A DNA stretch of 25,926 bases from JBOGJI01 sp050747865 (GTDB taxonomy: Bacteria > Acidobacteriota > Thermoanaerobaculia > Multivoradales > JAHEKO01), in NCBI GenBank assembly GCA_050747865.1, contig JBOGJI010000346.1, positions 1-25,926 on the forward strand, given 5' to 3'. Positions within the stretch are counted from its first letter, which is position 1. Each line of letters opens with the position of its first letter. A program made the translations under genes and the position numbers. The notes below the pieces were generated by a model. The model was not told the origin of the DNA. It saw only the letters and a list, made by a program, of their open reading frames with translations, and did not search any database. Positions 8,075-14,892 of this stretch are shown in pieces.

Positions 8075-8826
8075 TGCCGCGCCCGGCGCTCAATCTCGCC
8101 CGCCGCCCCTTCCTCAACCGCCGGCCGGTGCTGCGGGCGGCTTTGCTGCTGGCGGCGGCGGCGGGAGTCGTGCTGCTGCTCGACGCCGTGCTCTACGGGC
8201 GCAGCCTGATGGATCTGCGCGCCCTGGGTGCGCGCGAGGACGAGATCCACCACTGGCTGCAGGACGAGCAGCGGAAGTTCGACGCGGTGCGGGCGACGCC
8301 CGAGTTCCGGGGGCTGGCCGAATACAACCGCACCGTGTACCAGCTCAACGCCTTGATCGCCGAGCGCACCTTCCCCTGGGGACGGCTGTTCGACCAGCTC
8401 TCCGCCGTCTTGCCGCCCGGCGTGCGGCTGCAGCGCCTCGCTCCGGCGCAGGAGGGGCCGGGTCAGAGGCGGCGCGGTGCCGAGGCCGACGCCGAGGCGG
8501 CCGGCGATCGCGTCGTGTTGCTCTCCGTCGACGGGGTGGCTCGTTCCGACGAAGAGCTCTACGCCTTCGTCGACGCGCTGTTTGCCGCCGGCGCCTTCCG
8601 CAACCCCGTGCTCACCCAGGAATCGCAGGAAGCGGTGGGCCGCACCTTTACCGTCCAGGTTCAGTACCTCATCACCCCCCGCCGGCCCGGGGATCAGGGG
8701 TCAGGGGTCAGGGATCAGGGGGAAGAAGTGAAGGCGCGCGAGACGATCGCCGAGAGGCGGGCGGGGGCCCTGACCCCTGACCCCTCGCCCCCGACCCCTG
8801 GGCGGGGGGAGGGGAGGGGCACATGA
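8074..8826 (+). CDS. pilN: PilN-like assembly protein with a repeat-derived C-terminal tail
   Basis: 250 residues. It begins PRPALNLARRPFLNRRPVLR, the NLARRPF motif typical of PilN-like proteins that binds PilM. One membrane helix follows (about 24-42, LLLAAAAGVVLLLDAVLYG), then a periplasmic ferredoxin-like part containing FPWGRLFDQLSAVLPPGVRLQRL. It dimerises with PilO to hold the platform in place. The family fold should end near VQYLITPRRP. The last ~45 residues (GDQGSGVRDQGEE, then a linker, then LTPDPSPPTPGR) are translated from element B copy 3. In copies 1 and 2 the upstream gene stops inside the element; here the stop is lost and the frame runs through to overlap the next start. Confidence 0.85.
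   Translation: MPRPALNLARRPFLNRRPVLRAALLLAAAAGVVLLLDAVLYGRSLMDLRALGAREDEIHHWLQDEQRKFDAVRATPEFRGLAEYNRTVYQLNALIAERTFPWGRLFDQLSAVLPPGVRLQRLAPAQEGPGQRRRGAEADAEAAGDRVVLLSVDGVARSDEELYAFVDALFAAGAFRNPVLTQESQEAVGRTFTVQVQYLITPRRPGDQGSGVRDQGEEVKARETIAERRAGALTPDPSPPTPGRGEGRGT
8686..8802. repeat. Inverted-repeat element family B, copy 3
   Basis: The left arm (from 8686) reads GGGGATCAGGGGTCAGGGGTC. The right arm (ending 8802) reads TGACCCCTGACCCCTCGCCC then CCGACCCCTGGG. The spacer GGGGGAAGAAGTGAAGGCG to GAGGCGGGCGGGGGCCC lines up with the spacers of copies 1 and 2, with GTG where they have ATG. It lies wholly within the 3' end of the pilN-like gene. Confidence 0.85.
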
Positions 8827-9407
8827 CCCCGTGGCGGCGCGTCTGGGTCGAGGAGTGGCGCCGCTGGGGGCCGCCGCTTGCCGCCCTGGTGCTCGCTCTG
8901 ATCCTGTGGGCCGTCTACCACCTCCACTTCGCCGGGCGGGTGGGCCGATTGGCCAACGAGGTCGCCGGGCTCGAGGCCGAGCTCGAGCGGACCATGGTGA
9001 AGCGCGAGGAGCTGGCGCAGATGCAGCAATGGCGGCGCGAGGGCGATGAGCAGGCGCGGGCCCTGCTCGAGGACCGGCTGGGGCCGCGCTCCCGCCGGCT
9101 GACCGAGGTCTTGCGGCACGTCAAGGACCTGGCCGGGCGCGCCGGCATCCAGCCGGATTCGGTCCGCTACACCACCGAGCCGACGCCGGACGAGGATCTC
9201 GAGCGGGTGAGCTGGAGCTACTCGGTGGTGGGGAACTACGGCCAGGTGCGGCGCTTCCTGCACCTGCTGGAGACGACGGACGTGTTCTTCATTCTCGAAG
9301 ACGTGCGGCTCGCCGAGGTGGAGGAGCAGTCCGCCCAGCTGCGCATCCAGCTCGGCCTGTCGACGGTCTTCACCCTGCCGGGCGCGACGGGAGGCGAGAG
9401 CCTGTGA
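8823..9407 (+). CDS. pilO: PilO/GspM-like assembly protein
   Basis: 194 residues with a short cytoplasmic N-terminus, one membrane helix at about 17-33 (PLAALVLALILWAVYHL), a coiled-coil (about 38-75, rich in Glu/Arg/Leu) and a periplasmic ferredoxin-like domain. The domain contains WSYSVVGNYGQVRRFLHLLE, where the PilO family has a similar xxxGxYxxVxxFLxxLE pattern. It pairs with the PilN-like protein to form the inner-membrane alignment complex. The start ATG overlaps the preceding stop, and its own stop overlaps the next start as GTGA. Confidence 0.85.
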   Translation: MTPWRRVWVEEWRRWGPPLAALVLALILWAVYHLHFAGRVGRLANEVAGLEAELERTMVKREELAQMQQWRREGDEQARALLEDRLGPRSRRLTEVLRHVKDLAGRAGIQPDSVRYTTEPTPDEDLERVSWSYSVVGNYGQVRRFLHLLETTDVFFILEDVRLAEVEEQSAQLRIQLGLSTVFTLPGATGGESL

Positions 9408-9946
9408 CGCAGCAGCGACGGCAACTCCTGTTGCTCGCCATCCTCGGCGCGGTGCTCGTGTTGTGGGTGGGGAGCCGGTGGCTTGGGCGGTCGAGTGGCG
9501 GCGGTGCGGGGGTCGGCGGGGGCCCGGGGGTCGAGCTGCCGCGTGTGGCGCGTCTCGACTTCGAGGCGCTGCAGCCGGAGGAGGGGGTGTTCGAGCCCGG
9601 CCGGGACATCTTCCGCTTCGGCCAGGTCGGCCCCAGCCCCGAGGAACTTCGCCGCCAGGCGGCGGCGCAGGCGCCGAAGCCGGCACCACCACCGGCTCCT
9701 CCTTCTCCGCGGCAGGGGCCCGCGGCGCCGCAGCCCCCTCCGGTGACTCTCGTCTTCCTCGGCACCTTCGGCCCGCGGGAGGCGCCGATCGCGGTATTTT
9801 CCGACCGCGAGGCGATCTACAACGCCCGCCAGGGGGACGTGATCGAGGAGCTCTTCATCGTGCGCCAGATCGGCTACGAGTCGGTCGATCTGGGATTCGT
9901 CGGCTTTCCGGAGGACCTGACCCATCGACTGGCGGTAGGGTCGTGA
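9404..9946 (+). CDS. GspC/PilP-like periplasmic connector
   Basis: 180 residues starting at GTG 9404 (overlap GTGA with pilO). It has one N-terminal membrane helix (LLLLAILGAVLVLWVGS), a Pro/Ala-rich linker (about 85-115) and a compact C-terminal domain. The domain reads VTLVFLGTFGPREAPIAVFS, then YNARQGDVIEELFIVRQIG. This layout matches GspC homology-region and PilP proteins, which bind the N0 domain of the secretin and connect the two membranes. The position immediately before the secretin gene supports that. I cannot separate GspC from PilP by eye. Confidence 0.8.
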   Translation: MTQQRRQLLLLAILGAVLVLWVGSRWLGRSSGGGAGVGGGPGVELPRVARLDFEALQPEEGVFEPGRDIFRFGQVGPSPEELRRQAAAQAPKPAPPPAPPSPRQGPAAPQPPPVTLVFLGTFGPREAPIAVFSDREAIYNARQGDVIEELFIVRQIGYESVDLGFVGFPEDLTHRLAVGS

Positions 9947-9957
9947 GGAACGCGAGT

Positions 9958-12732
9958 ATGAGAAGACTGCTATCGGCTGGGCTCCTGGTCCTGCTAACCG
10001 CCGGCTGTGTCAGCTACAAGGCGCAGCGCTCGGCGCAGCACGCCGAGGACCTCGGCAACTGGGACCAGGCGGTGGAGCTCTACCTGCAGCTGCTGGAGCG
10101 CGAGCCGACCAACCTCGGATACCGCTCGGCCCTGCTGCGGGTCAAGCTCGAGGCGTCCCGCGAGCACTTCGCCGCCGCCCGGAAGCTGCGCGAGGAGGGC
10201 AAGCTCGAGGCGGCGCTGCGCGAGTTCCGGCTGGCGGTCCAGCTCGATCCCAGCAACGACTACGCGGCGGTGGAGATGCGCAACACGGTCGAGGAGCTGG
10301 CGAACCGCCGTGCCCAGGAGCGCGGTGAGCCGACGCTGGACGAGCTCAAGCAGCAGGTGGAGCAGGCGCGCCCGCAGCCGCCGATGCTCGAGCCGCGCTC
10401 CGACGAGCCGATCGACCTGAGCTTTCCCGAGCCGGTGCCGGTGCGCGACATCTACGAGGCTCTGGGCAAGGGCTTCGGCATGAACATCCTCTTCGACCAG
10501 ACGCTCAAGGAGCAGAGCCTGACGCTGGAGGTGCGCGAGGTGCGCGCGCGCGACGCCCTGGAGGTCGTGATGCGCGCCGCCGCGCACTTCTACAAAGTGC
10601 TCGACGAGCACACCATCCTGATCGCCGACGACAACCCGCAGAATCGCGCCAAATACGAAGACCTGCTGATCCAGACCTTCTACCTCTCCAACGCCGACCC
10701 CAAGGAGCTGACCACCGTCCTGCGCACCCTGGTCGGTTCCCGCAACGTGGCGCCGAACGAGGCCTTGAACGCCATCGTGCTGCGCGACACGGCCGACAAG
10801 GTGCGGGTCGCCGAGCGCATCATCAATTCCAACGACAAGTCCCGCGGCGAGGTGGTGGTCGACGTCGAGCTGATCCAGATCGATGTCGGCAAGATGCAGG
10901 AGCTGGGCGTGGAGCTGGGCGCCTACTCGGTCAGCCAGGCCCTCGACGAGGACGCGCTGCCGATCCGCCTCTCCGAGCCCGAGCGCATCGGGCAGCGGGC
11001 CAACTGGCTGCTCACCGTGCCCGGGGTCGTCTACGACTTCATGAAACAGGACACGGACGTGCAGTTCCTGGCGCGGCCGCAGCTGCGCATCTCCGACGGC
11101 GAGCAGGCCACCCTGCACATCGGCGACCGGGTGCCCATCCCGGTGACCACCTTCAACACCGGGCAGACGGTGGGGGGAAACATCGTCCCCATCACCTCGT
11201 TCCAGTACCAGGACGTCGGCATCCGCATCGATCTCGAGCCGCGCATCCACAACAACAACGAGATCACGCTGAGTCTCAAGGTCGAGGTTTCCGACGTGTC
11301 GGGGCAGGTCGCGGGCACCCAGGGCGCTTCGCAGCCCATCATCTCGACCCGTACGATCGAATCGACCATCCGGCTGGCCGACGGCGAGACCAACCTGCTC
11401 GCCGGCCTCATCCAGACGTCGGACTCGCGGACCCGCAGAGGCGTGCCCGGTCTCTCGGACATCCCGTTGATTGGCCGGCTCTTCTCTCACGACGAGACCG
11501 ATCGCGACCGCACCGACCTGGTGCTCACCCTCACCCCCCACATCATCCGCAGCGCCGACGTGACGGCACAGGATCTGCAGCCGATCTGGGTCGGCACCGA
11601 GCAGAACATCACCTTCCGCGGCGGCAGCCCGCGCCTCGAGTCGGAAGCCCTGGGCCCGTTCGACGAGCCGGCGCGCTCGCCGGAGGAGATCCGCGAGCTG
11701 ATCCGCGAGCGCCTGGAGCGGCTGCAGGAGGAGCAGGAGGAGGGCGAGCCCGTGGAGGAAGAGGAGGCCCCGGAAGCGCCCCCAGGCGAGGATCTGGTCC
11801 CGGGGAGCACTCCGGGCGACATCTTCCGGCCCGAGCCCGAGCCGGAGCCCGAGCAGCCGCCCGAGGAGCCGGGCGAGCTGCCGGAGGGCTGGGAGCGCCC
11901 CTCGGACCAGGAGGAGCCGCAGTCCCTGTCGTGGAACTTCGATCCCGAAACCGATGTAGCGGCCGACCTCGTGTCGGCCGCCCCTGCGGCCGAGACAAGC
12001 TCGGCCGCTACGGGCGCGACCACTCGAACGGCCGCGGAGGTGGCGGCCGCGATCTTCTCCCCCGTCGGGCAGGCGACCTTCGCCGACAATCGCCCCAGCC
12101 GCGCGCTGGCGCCGATCTACGGCTACGCCGCGGCGTCGGTGCCTCAGCGTGAGGGTGGAGCGGGACGCACACGACCCCCGCGCGAAGGCGAGGCTGGAAG
12201 CTCGCGGTCGACGCGCGAGAGCGTTCGCAGATCCGATGGCGGCGAGACGCCGTCCGTCGAGGGTGTCCGCGTCCAGCTCTCGGCCGATCGCACGACCGTC
12301 GCCCCCGGGATGGAGCTCGAGGTCCACATCCGGGTCGACTCCGGCCGCCCCGTCTCCCACCTGCCGTTGACGCTCGAATACGACGCCGCGGCGCTCGAGG
12401 TCCTCGGCGTCGCGCGCGGCCCCTTCCTGGGCGCAGACGGCGAGGCGACCCTGCTCTCCGACATCACCCAGCCCGGCCGCGTCGTGCTCGGTGCCAGCCG
12501 CCTCGGCGAGCTGCCGGGCGTCACCGGCGCGGGGATCGTGGCCAGTGTCCGCTTCCGCGCCCGCGACACCGGCACCAGCGACCTGCGACTTTCGCAGGCC
12601 ATGGCCCGCGACGCCAGGCTCGAAGAGATCACTCCGGTGTCGACCAACCGGCTGGAGGTCGTGGTGCGCGAGGGCGCGGTCGACCGGCCGCCGACGCCGC
12701 GGCGGCCGAGGACCCGGCGACCGGAGGCCTAA
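9958..12732 (+). CDS. gspD: Secretin (GspD type), lipoprotein with TPR and C-terminal cohesin-like domain
   Basis: Outer-membrane channel of the system, 924 residues from the ATG at 9958; AGGA at 9946-9949 supports this start (an in-frame GTG at 9943 overlaps the previous stop). Domains: lipoprotein signal with lipobox LTAGC (Cys17); two TPR-like repeats (about 25-110); N0 domain (about 148-225, PIDLSFPEPVPVRDIYEALG); N1 (about 235-290, LNAIVLRDTADKVRVAERII); secretin core (about 300-530) with VPGLSDIPLIGRLF; an acidic Glu/Pro linker (about 570-660); a palindromic-element segment at 666-685; and a cohesin-like beta domain (about 770-890, VQLSADRTTVAPGMELEVHI and later VASVRFRARDTGTSDLRL). Lipidation could make it independent of a separate pilotin. 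The cohesin call is from pattern only. Confidence 0.93.
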   Translation: MRRLLSAGLLVLLTAGCVSYKAQRSAQHAEDLGNWDQAVELYLQLLEREPTNLGYRSALLRVKLEASREHFAAARKLREEGKLEAALREFRLAVQLDPSNDYAAVEMRNTVEELANRRAQERGEPTLDELKQQVEQARPQPPMLEPRSDEPIDLSFPEPVPVRDIYEALGKGFGMNILFDQTLKEQSLTLEVREVRARDALEVVMRAAAHFYKVLDEHTILIADDNPQNRAKYEDLLIQTFYLSNADPKELTTVLRTLVGSRNVAPNEALNAIVLRDTADKVRVAERIINSNDKSRGEVVVDVELIQIDVGKMQELGVELGAYSVSQALDEDALPIRLSEPERIGQRANWLLTVPGVVYDFMKQDTDVQFLARPQLRISDGEQATLHIGDRVPIPVTTFNTGQTVGGNIVPITSFQYQDVGIRIDLEPRIHNNNEITLSLKVEVSDVSGQVAGTQGASQPIISTRTIESTIRLADGETNLLAGLIQTSDSRTRRGVPGLSDIPLIGRLFSHDETDRDRTDLVLTLTPHIIRSADVTAQDLQPIWVGTEQNITFRGGSPRLESEALGPFDEPARSPEEIRELIRERLERLQEEQEEGEPVEEEEAPEAPPGEDLVPGSTPGDIFRPEPEPEPEQPPEEPGELPEGWERPSDQEEPQSLSWNFDPETDVAADLVSAAPAAETSSAATGATTRTAAEVAAAIFSPVGQATFADNRPSRALAPIYGYAAASVPQREGGAGRTRPPREGEAGSSRSTRESVRRSDGGETPSVEGVRVQLSADRTTVAPGMELEVHIRVDSGRPVSHLPLTLEYDAAALEVLGVARGPFLGADGEATLLSDITQPGRVVLGASRLGELPGVTGAGIVASVRFRARDTGTSDLRLSQAMARDARLEEITPVSTNRLEVVVREGAVDRPPTPRRPRTRRPEA
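11956..12011. repeat. Palindromic element family A, copy 2, inside gspD
   Basis: The 25-base arms at 11956-11980 and 11987-12011 are reverse complements with three mismatches around a 6-base loop. The right arm is the exact reverse complement of the left arm of the waaA copy. It is read as DVAADLVSAA then AETSSAAT, the same frame as in waaA. With the flanking GAT and G it fills exactly 20 codons, 6 fewer than copy 1. It lies in the flexible linker between the secretin core and the cohesin-like domain. Confidence 0.85.
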
Positions 12733-13188
12733 GTGCGCAGGGCCGGCGGCTTCACCTTCGTGGAGATGGTCGTGGTGGTCGCCATCCTGGCGATCCTCGC
12801 CAGCCTGGTGCTGCCGGCCGGCAGGTTCGTGCTGCGGCGCAGCAAGGAGGCGGAGCTGCGCCAGCACCTGCGCATCCTGCGCAACGCCATCGACGAGTAC
12901 AAGCGCTACTCGGATGCCGGCCTCATCCAGGTGGAGCAGGGCACCGACGGCTATCCGGCGGAGCTGGAGCTGCTGGTCGAGGGGGTGGAGATCGTCGGGC
13001 TCCCCGACAAGAAGGTGCGCTTCCTGCGCCGCATCCCGGTCGATCCGATGACCGGCGAGGCCGAGTGGGGGCTGCGCAGCTACCAGGACGAGCCGGACTC
13101 CGACGGCTGGGGAGGGGAAAACGTGTACGACGTGTATTGCTTGAGCGAGGGCACGAGCCTCTCCGGGGAGCCGTATTCGACATGGTGA
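12733..13188 (+). CDS. Type II/IV (pseudo)pilin, GspG-like, first of three
   Basis: 151 residues. The GTG at 12733 directly abuts the gspD stop and has GGAGG at 12723-12727, so the start is well supported. The prepilin leader MRRAGG is followed by FTFVEMVVVVAILAILASLV: cleavage after Gly, Phe at +1, Glu at +5, and a long hydrophobic helix. The C-terminal part has GYPAELELLVEG, IPVDPMTGEAEWGLRSY and an aromatic end (YSTW), a GspG-like arrangement. It should be processed by a prepilin peptidase that is not encoded in this window. Its stop overlaps the next start within ATGGTGA. Confidence 0.9.
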   Translation: MRRAGGFTFVEMVVVVAILAILASLVLPAGRFVLRRSKEAELRQHLRILRNAIDEYKRYSDAGLIQVEQGTDGYPAELELLVEGVEIVGLPDKKVRFLRRIPVDPMTGEAEWGLRSYQDEPDSDGWGGENVYDVYCLSEGTSLSGEPYSTW

Positions 13189-13754
13189 GAGTTAGAGCAC
13201 GCGCGACCCCAACTCCGGCAACGTATCGGCGGCCCATGCATCCCCGCTGGCGGCGTTGCGCTCCCTGCGACATACCTTCGGGTATGCCTCGGTCGCGCGC
13301 CTTGCCAGCGGGGCGCCTGAAACGCCGCTACGTCACCGGAGTTAGGGTCACGCGTGCTAGAGGCTTCACCCTGCTGGAGCTCATCATCGTGGTGGCGATC
13401 ATCGGCATCCTCGCCGCGATCGTGATCCCGAACCTCAAGGACGCCCCGACGCGGGCCAAGGAGGCGGTGCTGAAGACCGACCTGGTGACCCTGCGCAAGG
13501 TGATCGACCAGTATCACGCCGACAAGGGCTACTACCCGCCGGACCTGCAGACGCTGGTCGACGAGGACTACCTGCGCACCGTCCCCGTGGACCCTGTCAC
13601 CGGCTCGGCGCAGACCTGGCGAGTCGAGTATCAAGAGCTCAACGTCGAGCTGGAGCCGATCGAGACGGAAGATACCGGCCAGCCGGGGATCATCGACGTC
13701 TCCTCCGGCTCAGACGGCACCGCCCTCGACGGCACGAGGTACAGCGAATGGTGA
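13182..13754 (+). CDS. gspG: Major pseudopilin (GspG-like) with a leader interrupted by a palindromic element
   Basis: The mature part is classic: FTLLELIIVVAIIGILAAIV after a Gly, Glu at +5, then YYPPDLQTLVDEDYL, VPVDPVTGSAQTW and a C-terminal YSEW. The ATG at 13182 overlaps the previous stop exactly as the third pilin's start does (ATGGTGA). From this ATG the leader is 61 residues because a 163-bp palindrome lies between codons MVRV and RGF. Removing 165 bases (element plus a 2-base AG repeat) restores MVRVRG before the cleavage site. An internal ATG at 13284-13286 would give a leader of about 27 residues. The frame is open throughout, so the gene is probably still expressed; which start is used is unknown. 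Confidence 0.85.
   Translation: MVRVRARATPTPATYRRPMHPRWRRCAPCDIPSGMPRSRALPAGRLKRRYVTGVRVTRARGFTLLELIIVVAIIGILAAIVIPNLKDAPTRAKEAVLKTDLVTLRKVIDQYHADKGYYPPDLQTLVDEDYLRTVPVDPVTGSAQTWRVEYQELNVELEPIETEDTGQPGIIDVSSGSDGTALDGTRYSEW
13196..13358. repeat. 163-bp near-complete palindrome inserted in the gspG leader
   Basis: The two halves are reverse complements almost end to end: AGCACGCG with CGCGTGCT at the ends, AACTCCGG with CCGGAGTT, CCCCGCTGGC (13247-13256) with GCCAGCGGGG, and a perfect apex CATACC-TTCG-GGTATG at 13271-13286. It is flanked by AG on both sides (13194-13195 and 13359-13360), consistent with a 2-base target duplication. Element plus one AG is 165 bases, 55 codons, with no stop in the pilin frame. 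Only one copy is in this window. Confidence 0.85.
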
Positions 13755-14431
13755 GACGCAGGGGCGAAGCGGGCTACACCCTGGTCATCCTGGCCGTCAC
13801 TACGGCGGTCATCGGCATTCTGCTCGCCGCCGCTCTCCCGGTGTGGACCACGGCGGTCAAACGCGAGAAGGAGGCCGAGCTGCACTTCCGCGGCATGCAA
13901 TACGCCGAAGCCATCCGCGTCTACCAGGCGCGGTTCAACGCGCTCCCCACGTCGCTCGAGCAGCTGATCGAGCGCAAGCCGCGCTCGATCCGCCAGCTGT
14001 GGAAGGACCCCATGACCCAAGACGGCAAGTGGGAGATGGTGCGCGCCACGCCCGGCCGGCAGATCCGCCAGCCGCCCGGGAGCCGGCCCCGCGACGGCGA
14101 ACAGACTCCGCCGGAGGAGGAACGGGAAAGACCGGGGGGAGCGAGGCAGCCGGGCCAGGAGGTCGGTCCCATCCGGGGCGTGCGCAGCCGCTCCGAAGAG
14201 ACCAGCCTTTTACTCTTCGAGGACCAGGACACCTACGACGCCTGGGAGTTCATCGTCGACCTGGTCCCGAGGGCGGAGACGCGTCCGGAGACGGGTGTGC
14301 TCACCCGCGCCAACAGCGAGTGGGTGGGGCGGGGGTTCCCCGAGGGCCTGGAGCCGCAGCAGGGCGGGGGCCCGGGCGATACGCGACAGCCCGACAACCA
14401 GAAGCCGGGCGTCCGGCAGCCCCGGGTATGA
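13748..14431 (+). CDS. Minor pseudopilin lacking the +5 glutamate
   Basis: 227 residues, starting at the ATG of an ATGGTGA overlap. The leader MVRRRGEAG is followed by YTLVILAVTTAVIGILLAAA, a pilin-type helix, but +5 is Ile where pilins have Glu. Loss of Glu5 is characteristic of the GspK-type tip pseudopilin, although this protein is shorter than GspK. The middle reads LHFRGMQYAEAIRVYQARFN, LPTSLEQLIERKPRSIRQLW and KDPMTQDGKWEMV, then a long Arg/Pro/Gly-rich disordered region. Processing by the prepilin peptidase is plausible because the Gly is kept. Its stop overlaps the dut start as ATGA. Confidence 0.85.
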   Translation: MVRRRGEAGYTLVILAVTTAVIGILLAAALPVWTTAVKREKEAELHFRGMQYAEAIRVYQARFNALPTSLEQLIERKPRSIRQLWKDPMTQDGKWEMVRATPGRQIRQPPGSRPRDGEQTPPEEERERPGGARQPGQEVGPIRGVRSRSEETSLLLFEDQDTYDAWEFIVDLVPRAETRPETGVLTRANSEWVGRGFPEGLEPQQGGGPGDTRQPDNQKPGVRQPRV

Positions 14432-14892
14432 CCCCCGATTCCCCGCGCCGCGAGGCGGCGATGCGCGTTCAGCGCCTCGCCCACGCCGACGGGTTGCCGC
14501 TGCCCGAGCGCGCCTCGCCAGGCAGCGCCGGCCTCGACCTGCGCGCCGCCCTCGACGGCGATCTGACGCTGGCGCCCGGGGCCCGTGCGCTGGTTCCCAC
14601 CGGCTTCGTGGTCGCCATCCCCGCCGGCTGGGAGGGCCAGGTGCGTCCCCGCTCCGGCCTCGCCCTACGCCACGGCCTGACCCTGCTCAACACCCCCGGC
14701 ACCATCGACAGCGACTACCGCGGCGAGCTGCAGGTCCTGGTCGTCAACCTCGGACGGGAGCCAGTCACCCTCTCCCGCGGCGACCGCATCGCCCAGCTCG
14801 TGCTCGCCCCCGTGGCCTCCCTCCCGCTCGCCGAGGTCGACACCCTCGACGACACCGTTCGCGGCCCCGGCGGCTTCGGCTCGACCGGTTAG
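14428..14892 (+). CDS. dut: dUTP diphosphatase
   Basis: Hydrolyses dUTP to dUMP and pyrophosphate, keeping uracil out of DNA and feeding dTMP synthesis. All five trimeric dUTPase motifs are visible: PGSAGLDLRA (1), VRPRSGLAL (2), LNTPGTIDSDYRGELQVLVV (3, with the catalytic Asp), RGDRIAQLVLAP (4) and RGPGGFGSTG (5, the C-terminal arm). Length is 154 residues from the ATG at 14428, which overlaps the pilin stop; an in-frame ATG at 14461 would give 143 and match shorter homologues. It is the last gene of the operon and its stop overlaps the stop of the convergent receptor gene. Confidence 0.95.
   Translation: MTPDSPRREAAMRVQRLAHADGLPLPERASPGSAGLDLRAALDGDLTLAPGARALVPTGFVVAIPAGWEGQVRPRSGLALRHGLTLLNTPGTIDSDYRGELQVLVVNLGREPVTLSRGDRIAQLVLAPVASLPLAEVDTLDDTVRGPGGFGSTG

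Noticed and set aside
9994..12867. A 957-codon minus-strand frame over gspD
   Set aside because: Shadow of the secretin gene: no recognisable domain, compositional bias typical of antisense frames, and no ribosome site.
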